Part shown: piece after piece, positions 46,869 through 55,243 of the stretch
Position numbering within the stretch: position 1 is the first letter of the stretch
Layout: every line of letters starts with the position of its first letter
Assembly (NCBI RefSeq): GCF_003590715.1
Contig: NZ_QQVY01000006.1
Coordinates: 88,967 to 152,966 of the forward strand
DNA length: 64,000 nt
DNA from: Paracoccus sp. JM45
GTDB lineage: Bacteria; Pseudomonadota; Alphaproteobacteria; Rhodobacterales; Rhodobacteraceae
Direction of reading: 5' to 3'
Notes under the pieces: generated by a model
Told to the model about the DNA's origin: nothing
What the model saw: only the letters and a program-made list of their open reading frames with translations
Database searches by the model: none
Translations under genes and position numbers: made by a program

Positions 46869-46977
46869 CGGGGTTTCCTTAAAGACAGCATATGGCAATG
46901 GGAAAACACTGTTTTCGGGCAAAATCGGTTGCCTTGGCAGGTTTGGATCTAACCTGTGCCCAAACTTGCGGCGCGAG

Positions 46978-47009
46978 TAGGGCCAGACGATATCAAGCCA
47001 TAGGTCCAG
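46978..47009 (-). promoter_or_regulatory. Candidate TauR direct repeats before tpa
   Basis: On the minus strand, CTGGACCTA (47009-47001) then CTGGCCCTA (46986-46978), period 23 bp, reading towards tpa. They sit in the tpa/tauA divergent region, so they could serve both. They resemble the CTGGAC(C/T)TAA repeats I recall for R. capsulatus TauR. Confidence 0.65.
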
Positions 47010-47152
47010 CCCATCGAGGCTGTTGAGAAAATTTTCGGATGTCCGTCTTGATCATTTCATGGGCAGGCCGCGACGTTCCGGGTTTGCCTGTCAAGACAAC
47101 AGGGAAAAGCTTTGCGGCAATGGCCGCCAAATAATCCATCAAGGAGATCAAG

Positions 47153-48133
47153 ATGAAGACATTCGCGAAACTCATGTCCGCCGGTGCCCTAATCATGGCA
47201 GCGCAATCCGCCACCGCTCAGGATCTGACGGTGGGCTATTTCCTTGAATGGCCAATGCCGTTTCTGGCAGCAAAAGCCGATGGCACCTATGACGAGGCTT
47301 TGGAAATGCCGGTGAATTGGGTGGCCTTCGAAACCGGCACGGCGATGTCGGCGGCCATGGCGTCAGGTGACGTGCAGATCGCACTTTCCCAGGGCGTGCC
47401 GCCTTTCGTCGTGGCAACCTCGGCGGGGCAGGCCCTGCAAACGCTGGATATTGCGGTCAGCTATTCCGAAAACGACAACTGTGTTGTGGCAACGACGCTG
47501 GAAATCGACAAGGACAGCGCCGATGAACTGGCGGGCAAGAAGGTTGCCATTCCGATCGGCACCGCCTCGCATTACGGGTTCTTGCGCCAGATGGACCATT
47601 TCGGCGTCGATGTCTCGACCATGACTATTGTCGATATGGCCCCGACCGATGGTGCCGCTGCCCTTGCCCAGGGCGAGGTCGATATGGCCTGCGGTTACGG
47701 TGGTGGCCTGACGCGCATGAAAGACAGTGGCAATGTCCTGCTGACCGGTACCGAAAAAGAGGATCTGGGCATTCTGGTCTTTGACGTCACCTCGGCCCCG
47801 GCTGATTTCGCCGTTGAAAACGAAGCACTGGTGTCCGAGTTTTTGAAGGTCACGGCGGCGGTCAATGCGGAATGGAATGAAAACCATTCGCCTGAAATGC
47901 TGGCCAAGATTGCCGCAGAATCAGGCATGTCGGTCGAGGCGACCGAAGCTGCTATCAGCGGCTTTTCCTTCCCCTCGATCGAGGAACAGCTGTCGCAGAA
48001 ATGGCTGGGCGGCAACGTGGCCGACTTTATGAAGGGCGTCGCGGATGTCTTCGTGGAAGCAGGCAGCATCAGCAGTGCTTTGGATACATATGAAAACACC
48101 GTCAATGTGGCACCTTTGGCAGCTGCACAATAA
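47153..48133 (+). CDS. tauA: Taurine-type ABC transporter substrate-binding protein
   Basis: 326 residues with a Sec signal peptide (KLMSAGALIMAAQSATAQ). The mature protein is a two-lobed binding protein of the nitrate/sulfonate/taurine (SsuA/TauA) type: FETGTAMSAAMASGDVQIALSQGVPPFV, AIPIGTASHYGFLRQM and EVDMACGYGGGLTRM. AAGGAG lies 6 nt before the ATG. First gene of tauABC, divergent from taurine aminotransferase. Taurine is the probable ligand; a methylated taurine or other sulfonate is possible. Confidence 0.9.
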   Translation: MKTFAKLMSAGALIMAAQSATAQDLTVGYFLEWPMPFLAAKADGTYDEALEMPVNWVAFETGTAMSAAMASGDVQIALSQGVPPFVVATSAGQALQTLDIAVSYSENDNCVVATTLEIDKDSADELAGKKVAIPIGTASHYGFLRQMDHFGVDVSTMTIVDMAPTDGAAALAQGEVDMACGYGGGLTRMKDSGNVLLTGTEKEDLGILVFDVTSAPADFAVENEALVSEFLKVTAAVNAEWNENHSPEMLAKIAAESGMSVEATEAAISGFSFPSIEEQLSQKWLGGNVADFMKGVADVFVEAGSISSALDTYENTVNVAPLAAAQ

Positions 48134-48202
48134 GCAAATCCCCATGTCTGGCGGGCCAGGTGCCCGCCTTTCCTTCACTTCAGATTTCGGGAAACTTGTA
48201 AC

Positions 48203-49003
48203 ATGGCTTTCTTGAGCATCGACAACCTGTCCATGCGGTTCGACCTGCCCAAAGGCGGTCACGTGCAAGCCCTTCAGGATGTCTCGCTTGACATCGGCAA
48301 GGGTGAATTGCTGTCTGTCCTTGGCCCTTCGGGCTGTGGAAAATCGACCCTGCTGAATATTCTGGCAGGCTTTCTGGCCCCGACCGACGGCGCCGTGACT
48401 CTGGAGGGAGAACCGGTGAACGGACCCGGACCCCAGCGTGGCATGGTCTTCCAGAAGGGCGCGCTGTTCGAATGGATGAGCGTGCGCCAGAACGTCGGTT
48501 TCGGGCCGCGCATGAAGGGCATGCCCGAAACCGACCGCAACACCATCGTCGAGAACCTGCTGAACACCGTGGGTCTGGGCGCTTTCAAGGATAAGGCCGT
48601 CTATGAACTGTCGGGCGGGATGCAGCAACGCGTCGCCTTGGCCCGCTGCCTTGCCAATGACCCTGACGTCATCCTGATGGACGAACCGCTGGGTGCGCTT
48701 GACGCGCTGACGCGTGAAAAGATGCAGGGTCTTGTGCTGAAATTGTGGAAAGAAACGGGCAAGACGATCATCCTGATCACCCATTCGGTCGACGAAGCGC
48801 TGCTGCTGGGCGAACGCCTGCTGGTCATGGCGCCACGTCCGGGCCGTATCCACAAAGAATATCGCCTGCCTTTTGCCGAACGCGCGGTCGGCGCCGATCT
48901 GCGCTCGGTCAAGGAAGACCCCGCATTCGGGGCCACCAAGAACGAGATTTTGGGAATGATCTGGGAAATGGAAGAAGAAATCATGGGCGGAGCGGAGAGC
49001 TGA
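48203..49003 (+). CDS. tauB: Taurine-type ABC transporter ATPase
   Basis: 266 residues. Walker A is LGPSGCGKSTLLN (about residue 38), then a Q-loop (MVFQKGALFEWM), the signature ELSGGMQQRVALARCL, Walker B VILMDEPLGALD and the switch His in LITHSVDEALLLGERLLVM. Member of the SsuB/TauB group. It sits 69 nt after tauA and 1 nt before the permease gene. Cytosolic face of the inner membrane. Confidence 0.92.
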   Translation: MAFLSIDNLSMRFDLPKGGHVQALQDVSLDIGKGELLSVLGPSGCGKSTLLNILAGFLAPTDGAVTLEGEPVNGPGPQRGMVFQKGALFEWMSVRQNVGFGPRMKGMPETDRNTIVENLLNTVGLGAFKDKAVYELSGGMQQRVALARCLANDPDVILMDEPLGALDALTREKMQGLVLKLWKETGKTIILITHSVDEALLLGERLLVMAPRPGRIHKEYRLPFAERAVGADLRSVKEDPAFGATKNEILGMIWEMEEEIMGGAES

Positions 49004-49004
49004 T

Positions 49005-50267
49005 ATGACCGGTCTGATCATTCTTATTGTGTATATCGCGCTGTTTTCCGGCGCATTTCTGGCGGCATCGCTGATCCGTTCCACCATGGGCAAAGTCACG
49101 GATTTCACATCGCTGAAAACGGTAACTTTCGGTGATGAAAGTGCCGTGAAATCCGATCGCGTCGCCTCGATCGTATCGGTTGTGGCGGTGTTTCTTGTCT
49201 GGGGCGCGTTTACGGGTTCCAGCCTGGTGCCGGTCCATGTGCCCGGTCCCTATGAGGGAACGACGTCTTTCACCTATACCTCACAGGCGCCGGATGGCGA
49301 TACTGCCGATGCGACGGTGACCGTGCTGGTCCATAAGCTGGGCGAAGAAGCAACGGACCCAGCCGCCGGACCCGCATCGGGCTTTGCGACCAGCGATACG
49401 GCGACTGTTGCCGAATGGCGGTCGGTACTGATCAGCGCACAGCGCAATGACGGCGATGATGCGACCATCATCTCGGTCGAAGGGAAGCCCATCGCACCGG
49501 GCCAAGAGGTTTCGGTCCCCAACGGCAGCGTTCTGATGACCGGCAAGGGATCGCTGAACTTCGCGCCCGATAAGGGTTTGCAGATGGAACCGATCTGGAT
49601 GCCATCCCCCGAGGCTGTCGCCACCCGCTTTTTCGAAATCGCACGCGACGGATACCAGAACGTGTCGCTGCTAGAACATGTTGGCTGGTCGCTGTGGCGC
49701 GTGCTTGCAGGCTTTGCCCTAGGGTCGCTGGTGGGTATTCCGCTGGGATATGCCATGGGTCTTTCGGGATGGGCACGCGGCTGGTTCGATCCGATCGTCG
49801 AATTCATGCGCCCCGTGCCGCCGCTGGCCCTGATCCCGCTGGTCATTATCTGGTTCGGTATCGGTGAAAACGGCAAGATCGTCCTGCTGTTCCTTGCGGC
49901 GCTTTGGGTGATGATCATTTCGGCCCGTGCGGGCGTGTCGGGGGTCGATATCGCCAAGGTCCACGCGGCCTATTCGCTGGGTGCGTCGAAATGGCAGGTG
50001 CTGCGGCATGTCATCGTTCCCAACTCCCTGCCCGAGATTTTTACCGGTGCGCGTGTGGCGATGGGCGTTTGCTGGGGCACCGTTGTCGCGGCGGAACTGG
50101 TGGCCGCTGAAAAAGGGGCGGGCAAGATGATTGTCGCGGCGTCCAAGTTTCAGGCAACCGATATCGTGCTGATGGGGATCGTGCTGATCGGCCTGATCGG
50201 GTTCGGCATCGATATCCTGATGCGCAAGGCCGAAGGATGGCTGGTCCCGTGGAAGGGCCGCGCCTGA
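49005..50267 (+). CDS. tauC: Taurine-type ABC transporter permease with large extra N-terminal region
   Basis: 420 residues, about 150 longer than E. coli TauC. Two extra transmembrane helices (about 3-24 and 52-70) flank or precede a 120-residue hydrophilic, beta-rich, Asp/Thr/Ser-rich segment (about 72-195) that should lie in the periplasm. The standard BPD permease domain follows (about 220-415) with the coupling motif YSLGASKWQVLRHVIVPNSLPEIFTGARVAMGV. It starts 1 nt after tauB and ends in a strong terminator. Confidence 0.9.
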   Translation: MTGLIILIVYIALFSGAFLAASLIRSTMGKVTDFTSLKTVTFGDESAVKSDRVASIVSVVAVFLVWGAFTGSSLVPVHVPGPYEGTTSFTYTSQAPDGDTADATVTVLVHKLGEEATDPAAGPASGFATSDTATVAEWRSVLISAQRNDGDDATIISVEGKPIAPGQEVSVPNGSVLMTGKGSLNFAPDKGLQMEPIWMPSPEAVATRFFEIARDGYQNVSLLEHVGWSLWRVLAGFALGSLVGIPLGYAMGLSGWARGWFDPIVEFMRPVPPLALIPLVIIWFGIGENGKIVLLFLAALWVMIISARAGVSGVDIAKVHAAYSLGASKWQVLRHVIVPNSLPEIFTGARVAMGVCWGTVVAAELVAAEKGAGKMIVAASKFQATDIVLMGIVLIGLIGFGIDILMRKAEGWLVPWKGRA

Positions 50268-50294
50268 TCCCTGATCCCAAGGGCTGAACAGAAA

Positions 50295-50324
50295 AAACGC
50301 CGCTTGTCCAAGCGGCGTTTTTTT
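50295..50324. terminator. Strong bidirectional terminator after tauABC
   Basis: 11-bp stem AAACGCCGCTT / AAGCGGCGTTT with a GTCC loop and seven T, between convergent operons. Confidence 0.92.
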
Positions 50325-50343
50325 ATGTTCAAGGAGAGGTGGT

Positions 50344-51075
50344 TCAGATCAGTCCGGACAGCCCTTTGACACCTGTCAGCACCGCCGAAATGAACAGCAC
50401 ACCCAGCGCAGCGATGCGGTAATGACCGTCGCCAAGCCGCTTGAACAGCTGCGTTCCCGCCCAATTGCCGATCAGCAGCGCAGGATAACAAGAGGCCGCC
50501 ACCAGCAACATCCCCCAGTGCAGGACATCGGATCCGATTGCCAGCGACAGCAGTGCAATGATCGCCGTAAAGGCGAAGAACAGCAGCAATGATGCGCGAC
50601 TGGTCCGTTTGTCACCCGCCCGACCAAGGAAATAGGCGACAGCAGGCGGGCCGGGCATTGCGGCCAGACCACCCAGCAAACCGGCAAAGGCACCTGCCGT
50701 TACAGCGGGACCCTTGCCGTCACGGATGTTGACCTTGGCCATCAACGCGGCCAGCCCCAGCAACACGACCACGGCAATGGCCAGACGCATGATGTCGGGC
50801 GGCAGGCGCGTCGCGAAATAGGCACCGACCGGTGTGAAGACCAACGCCCCAATGCACAGCAATCGCAGGGCCTTGCGATCAATGATCTTGTGGTTCTGGA
50901 TAATATCCGTTGGCGCGGCGGCAATCTGCAGCATCTGGGCCAGAATGACAGCCTCGATCGGTGGGACGCTAAGGCTGTACAACGGAACGGCTGCAAGGGC
51001 GAAACCGAAACCGGTCACGCCCCGCAGGAAGCCTGCCGCCAATGTGGCGGCGGACAATACGATGATATTTTCCAT
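50344..51075 (-). CDS. TauE/SafE-family exporter (probable sulfoacetate or sulfite export)
   Basis: 243 residues, nearly all hydrophobic, with about seven to eight transmembrane segments. The start has the TauE/SafE (DUF81) pattern LAAGFLRGVTGFGFALAAVPLYSL and the second half has GAFAGLLGGLAAMPGPPAVAYFLG. SafE exports sulfoacetate in Neptuniibacter caesariensis; TauE-type proteins export sulfite or sulfonates. Its start codon shares a base with the stop of the upstream aldehyde dehydrogenase (TGATG), so the two are translationally coupled. This fits the SafD-SafE pair. Confidence 0.85.
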   Translation of the reverse strand: MENIIVLSAATLAAGFLRGVTGFGFALAAVPLYSLSVPPIEAVILAQMLQIAAAPTDIIQNHKIIDRKALRLLCIGALVFTPVGAYFATRLPPDIMRLAIAVVVLLGLAALMAKVNIRDGKGPAVTAGAFAGLLGGLAAMPGPPAVAYFLGRAGDKRTSRASLLLFFAFTAIIALLSLAIGSDVLHWGMLLVAASCYPALLIGNWAGTQLFKRLGDGHYRIAALGVLFISAVLTGVKGLSGLI

Positions 51076-52565
51076 CAGTCGAAGTTCATCACGATGGTCT
51101 TCGACCGTGTGAAGTGATCCAGCATCGCCTCGAGCGAGGCTTCCTTGCCAAGACCCGACCGTCCAAACCCGCCATAGCTGACATTGGGCTGGATCGTCAG
51201 GTTCTGGTTCACCTGCACATAGCCCGCGTTCAACCGTGATGTGCTGTCCAGCGCGACCGACAGGCTTTTCGTCCAGACTGATGCGGCCAGCCCGTAATGG
51301 GTGCTATTGGCCTGATCCAGCACGGCGTCATAATCGGACCAGCCCTGAACGACGGCAACGGGGCCGAAAATTTCCTCCATCACGCAGGGGTGGTCGTCAG
51401 GCAGGCCGGTCAGGATGGTGGGTTGGGCATAAAGGTCGGGCGACAGCGCCGCGTCTTGGGGCAATTGGCCATAGCGGGTGACGGTCGCGCCCTTAGTCGC
51501 CTCGGCCTTGGCAACATAGCTGTTGATCGTCGCGATCTGGCGGGCGTTGATGATGGTGCCGATATCGGTCGCCTCATCCAGCGGGTCGCCGATGACCAGC
51601 TGATCCAGTGCCGCGCCAAGCTGCTGCATGAATGCGTCCATCAAACTGTCATGGACATAGATACGGCTGGCGGCGGTACAGCTTTGGCCCTGACGCGTAA
51701 AGCGCATACCTGAAATCGCGCCTGCGACGGCTTTGTCCAGATCGGCATCCTGACAGATGATCATCGGGGATTTGCCGCCCAGTTCCAGCGACACTGGTAT
51801 CAGCCGCGCGGCACCGACCTTATAGATCGCCTCGCCCACGGCTTCGGAACCGGTGAAGGTGATCTTGGCGATATCGGCGTGGCCGGTCAGCGCATTGCCG
51901 CATTCGATGCCTGTGCCGTTCACAACGTTCAGCACACCGGCGGGCAGATGGCGCATCATGATCTCGGCCATCAGATAGGTGGCAAAAGGGGCCTCTTCCG
52001 ACGATTTGACCACAACCGAATTTCCGGCCACCAGTGCCGGCCCAACCTTCAGCGAGAATAACACCAGCGGCACGTTCCACGGCACAATGGCGGCCACAAC
52101 GCCAAGCGGTTCGCGCGTCGTCATCGTCAACATGCGCGGATTATAGGGGACGGTCTGCCCTTTCAGTTCGGACCCCAGATTGCCATAGAATTCGATGATA
52201 TCGGCGGCAACAGCAACCTCGCCACGGCATTCGGTGCGGATGGCCTTGCCGGTTTCGCGGGCCAGAACCTGTGCAATCAGTTCGGCATGTTCCAGAACGG
52301 CGCGGGCGGCAGCGGCGACTTGCTTGCCACGGGTGCGGGCAGGAACCTGCGCCCACGCCGCCTGCGCGGTCTTGGCCGAGGCGATGGCCGCTGCGGTTTC
52401 ATCCGCATCGCTGGCAGCTGCCTGACCCAGAACCAGCCCGGTGGCCGGATTGATGACATCCAGTGCTGCCTTGGAAGGGACGCGTTTGGCGTCGATCAGA
52501 TTGACCTGACGGTACGAGGCGAAGACCTCCTCGGGTGCGGTGTCGATGGTGTTTTGATGTGTCAT
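51075..52565 (-). CDS. Aldehyde dehydrogenase, probable sulfoacetaldehyde dehydrogenase (SafD-like)
   Basis: 496 residues from ATG 52565 (AGGGG 6 nt upstream). Catalytic Glu261 (LELGGKSP) and Cys296 (RQGQSCTAASR) are present, with the NAD-binding region VPWNVPLVLFSLKVGPALVAGN. Acting on sulfoacetaldehyde from Tpa, it would give sulfoacetate for export by the coupled SafE-like protein. That assignment rests on operon context and on TauR-type repeats upstream, not on a diagnostic motif. Other aldehydes, including betaine or succinate semialdehyde, cannot be excluded. Confidence 0.8.
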   Translation of the reverse strand: MTHQNTIDTAPEEVFASYRQVNLIDAKRVPSKAALDVINPATGLVLGQAAASDADETAAAIASAKTAQAAWAQVPARTRGKQVAAAARAVLEHAELIAQVLARETGKAIRTECRGEVAVAADIIEFYGNLGSELKGQTVPYNPRMLTMTTREPLGVVAAIVPWNVPLVLFSLKVGPALVAGNSVVVKSSEEAPFATYLMAEIMMRHLPAGVLNVVNGTGIECGNALTGHADIAKITFTGSEAVGEAIYKVGAARLIPVSLELGGKSPMIICQDADLDKAVAGAISGMRFTRQGQSCTAASRIYVHDSLMDAFMQQLGAALDQLVIGDPLDEATDIGTIINARQIATINSYVAKAEATKGATVTRYGQLPQDAALSPDLYAQPTILTGLPDDHPCVMEEIFGPVAVVQGWSDYDAVLDQANSTHYGLAASVWTKSLSVALDSTSRLNAGYVQVNQNLTIQPNVSYGGFGRSGLGKEASLEAMLDHFTRSKTIVMNFD

Positions 52566-52627
52566 AATAAGCCCCTGGCCAAGGATGTTCAGCACAATTG
52601 GTATAGGGGGGCGATGCCCCCCTGCAG

Positions 52628-52658
52628 TAGGGCCAGAAAGCCCCTTCGATAGCGCCAG
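52628..52658 (-). promoter_or_regulatory. Candidate TauR direct repeats before the safD-like gene
   Basis: On the minus strand, CTGGCGCTA (52658-52650) then CTGGCCCTA (52636-52628), period 22 bp, reading towards the gene 63 bp away. The proximal unit is identical to the proximal unit at tpa, with the same orientation and order. Confidence 0.6.
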
Positions 52659-52664
52659 TTCGTA

Positions 52665-55100
52665 TTAGCCACGCATCTTGGCAAATTCCGGATCATAGGG
52701 GCTTGCGGGAATGACCTTTGCGGGAACAGCCATACCCAGAATGTCGATGGTCATTTCCGTCCCTTCGGCCGCCACTTCGGGCTTCACGAAGGCATAGGCA
52801 ATGTTCAGGCCGGTCCTGTGACCCCAATCACCCGACGAAACCGTTCCGACGATTTCGCCATTCAACCGCGCCGATGCGCCCGCATGGGCGGGGGCCTCTT
52901 TGGTATCAACCGCCAGCGTGACCAGCTTGACGGTCGGACCGGCCTTATGTCGCTTTAGCAAGGCATCGCGGCCGATAAAGTCACCTTTGTCCAGTTTTAC
53001 AAAGCGGTCGACGCCGGTTTCGAAGGGATCGAATTCGGTCAGGATATCAGCCTTCCAATGCAGGAAGCCCTTTTCCAGTCGCATGGAATCCACGGCCCTT
53101 GCGCCAAAGATTTTCATGCCATGCGCCGCGCCCGCCTTACGAAGGGCAATATAGGCCGCATGAAGGTTTTCGTTCGGCACGTGGATTTCATAGGCCAGTT
53201 CGCCCGAAAAGCTGACGCCCAGAACGGTGGCAGGGGCAATACCGATATAGGCTTCGCGCACCGACAGGAACGGAAAAGCCTCGCGCGACCAGTCACCGCG
53301 CGAAGCTGCGGAAAGAACATCACGCGCTTTGGGGCCTGCAATCACAAGGATCGTCTGCTGGTTGGTCAGCGACCGGATGGTCACATCCTCATCTTCGCGC
53401 AGATGTTTCTTCAACCAGTCCATGTCGTGATATTCCGACGCCGCAGCCGATCCGTACCAGACCCGATCCGGACCGCGATCCGACGCAGGCAGGTTGGCAA
53501 TGGTGGCCTCGCCCTTGACCAGTCCATGTTCGTTCAGCAGATAGCCAAGACCGACCCGGCCCGGTTTTTTGGTAACGCGGCCACAGAACATGCGGTCAAG
53601 GAAGCTGTGTGTGTCTTTGCCGGTCAATTCAAAGCGGTTAAAGCCCGACACCTCGGTGATGCCGACGGCGGTGCTGACGGTTTCAACCTCGGCGGCGATG
53701 ACGTCATGTAGTTCGTTAAAGCGGAAGCCAAGCGTTTCGTGGAAGTCGGGGGTCGGCTTGATGTAATCGACGCGTTCCCAGCCGTTGACGGTGCCGAATT
53801 CCGCGCCCTCTGCTGCCAGTACGGCGGTCAGGGGGGTGGTTTTCATCGGTCGACCTGCGGGGCGGTGTTCATGCGGGAAGTGGAAGCGGAATTCGTTCTG
53901 GTAATCCTCGATCGCTTTCAGGGCGGTCAGTTCGACCGTGGCATGTCCGGTAAAGCGGCGGGGGTCGATGACCCATGTGTCGTATTGCGCCTCGCCATGA
54001 ACAATCTGCTGGGCCAGCAACCAGCCGTGGCCGCCACCTTCGCCCAGACCCGCACGCAGGCCGATGATGCAGAAGGCATTGCGCTTGCCCGGGATCGGGC
54101 CGACCAGCGGTGCGCCGTCGATGGTATAGGTGATCGGACCGTTCACGACGCTGCGGATGCCGGTTTCCATCAGGGCGGGCATGCGGGCGAAGGCGCCTTC
54201 CAGCACGTCGGTCACACGGTCCAGATCGTCGGGGCACAGGTCATTGGTGAACTTGGGGTCGATCCCGTCCATGCCCCATGTGCGGCAATCCTGTTCATAA
54301 AAGCCCAGAAGCAACCCGCCCTTTTCCTGACGGCAGTAATAATCGCTGATCGGGCAACGCAGCAGCGGCATGCGGTGGCCGGCCTCGGCGATGGCCGGGA
54401 TATCCTCGGTCAGGAAATATTGATGCTCCATCGAGGCGACGGGATGGCTGACGCCCATCATCGCGCCGATTTCATTGCAACGATAGCCACCAGCATTGAC
54501 CACGATTTCGGCTTTCACGTCGCCCTTCGTGGTATGAACGGTCCACGTGTGGTCGGGATGCTGGGTCAGGCCGGTCACGGGGGTGTGGCGGTTCACTTCG
54601 GCACCGGCCAGACGGGCGCGGCGGGCAAGTGCCTGACACAGCTGCGCGGGGTCGATATGGCCATCTGTGGGGTCCCAAAGCCCGCCCAGCAGGTTGTCGG
54701 TGGAAATTAGCGGGTGGCGGCGGGCACATTCCGCAGCGTCCAGCACCTCGAATTCGACGCCCATCGCGGCCGCCATCGAGGTGAAGTGGCGATAGCCGTC
54801 CATCTGCGCTTCAGTATTGGCCAGACGGATGCCGCCATCGCCATAGTTATAGCCGACCGGATATTCGGGATCGTCGCGCAGTTCTTTATACAGATTGATC
54901 GAATGCGTTTTCAGCCCGACCATGGTCTGCGTCATGCCGAAATTCGTGACCTGCGCGGCGGAATGCCATGTCGTCCCCGAGGTCAGCTCATCCCTTTCGA
55001 TCAGCATCACATCGGTCCACCCCTCTTTGGTCAGATGGTAAAGCGCCGAGCATCCCGCGATGCCGCCTCCGATAATGACAACTCTGGCCTGATCCCGCAT
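52665..55100 (-). CDS. Dimethylglycine dehydrogenase-like FAD oxidoreductase / GcvT fusion, copy 3
   Basis: 811 residues. FAD motif VVIIGGGIAGCSALYHL. Covalent-FAD motif GTTWHSAAQVTNFG, where Ala-Gly of the usual HAAG is Ser-Ala. Middle and GcvT domains follow (AVDSMRLEKGFLHWKADILTEFDPFETGVDRFV), ending in a GcvT C-terminal barrel. Third paralogue in the window, here upstream of the safD-like and safE-like genes (99 nt, but with its own TauR-type site between) and downstream of a LysR gene. The neighbours suggest an N-methylated substrate whose product enters the taurine route, such as an N-methyltaurine; this is inference. Electrons would go to ETF. Confidence 0.92.
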   Translation of the reverse strand: MRDQARVVIIGGGIAGCSALYHLTKEGWTDVMLIERDELTSGTTWHSAAQVTNFGMTQTMVGLKTHSINLYKELRDDPEYPVGYNYGDGGIRLANTEAQMDGYRHFTSMAAAMGVEFEVLDAAECARRHPLISTDNLLGGLWDPTDGHIDPAQLCQALARRARLAGAEVNRHTPVTGLTQHPDHTWTVHTTKGDVKAEIVVNAGGYRCNEIGAMMGVSHPVASMEHQYFLTEDIPAIAEAGHRMPLLRCPISDYYCRQEKGGLLLGFYEQDCRTWGMDGIDPKFTNDLCPDDLDRVTDVLEGAFARMPALMETGIRSVVNGPITYTIDGAPLVGPIPGKRNAFCIIGLRAGLGEGGGHGWLLAQQIVHGEAQYDTWVIDPRRFTGHATVELTALKAIEDYQNEFRFHFPHEHRPAGRPMKTTPLTAVLAAEGAEFGTVNGWERVDYIKPTPDFHETLGFRFNELHDVIAAEVETVSTAVGITEVSGFNRFELTGKDTHSFLDRMFCGRVTKKPGRVGLGYLLNEHGLVKGEATIANLPASDRGPDRVWYGSAAASEYHDMDWLKKHLREDEDVTIRSLTNQQTILVIAGPKARDVLSAASRGDWSREAFPFLSVREAYIGIAPATVLGVSFSGELAYEIHVPNENLHAAYIALRKAGAAHGMKIFGARAVDSMRLEKGFLHWKADILTEFDPFETGVDRFVKLDKGDFIGRDALLKRHKAGPTVKLVTLAVDTKEAPAHAGASARLNGEIVGTVSSGDWGHRTGLNIAYAFVKPEVAAEGTEMTIDILGMAVPAKVIPASPYDPEFAKMRG

Positions 55101-55173
55101 GGTTCACCTTTTTGGTATAATGGACTGTTACGCATCACAGGATCTGAAAGCCCTGACCGGTCAATCGCCGTCT

Positions 55174-55200
55174 GACAGTTCCCGAAAACGTGGAACTGTC
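55174..55200. promoter_or_regulatory. Perfect inverted repeat upstream of demethylase copy 3
   Basis: GACAGTTCC - 9 bp - GGAACTGTC, 74 bp upstream of the gene and downstream of the LysR stop. No T run follows on the minus strand, so an operator is more likely than a terminator. Confidence 0.5.
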
Positions 55201-55243
55201 TTTGCAATCGCGTCCACCGGAAGGACCGGATATGCCGCGTTTT

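Noticed and set aside
45444..46952. 502-codon open frame on the plus strand opposite tpa
   Set aside because: Antisense to a complete aminotransferase; no family features.
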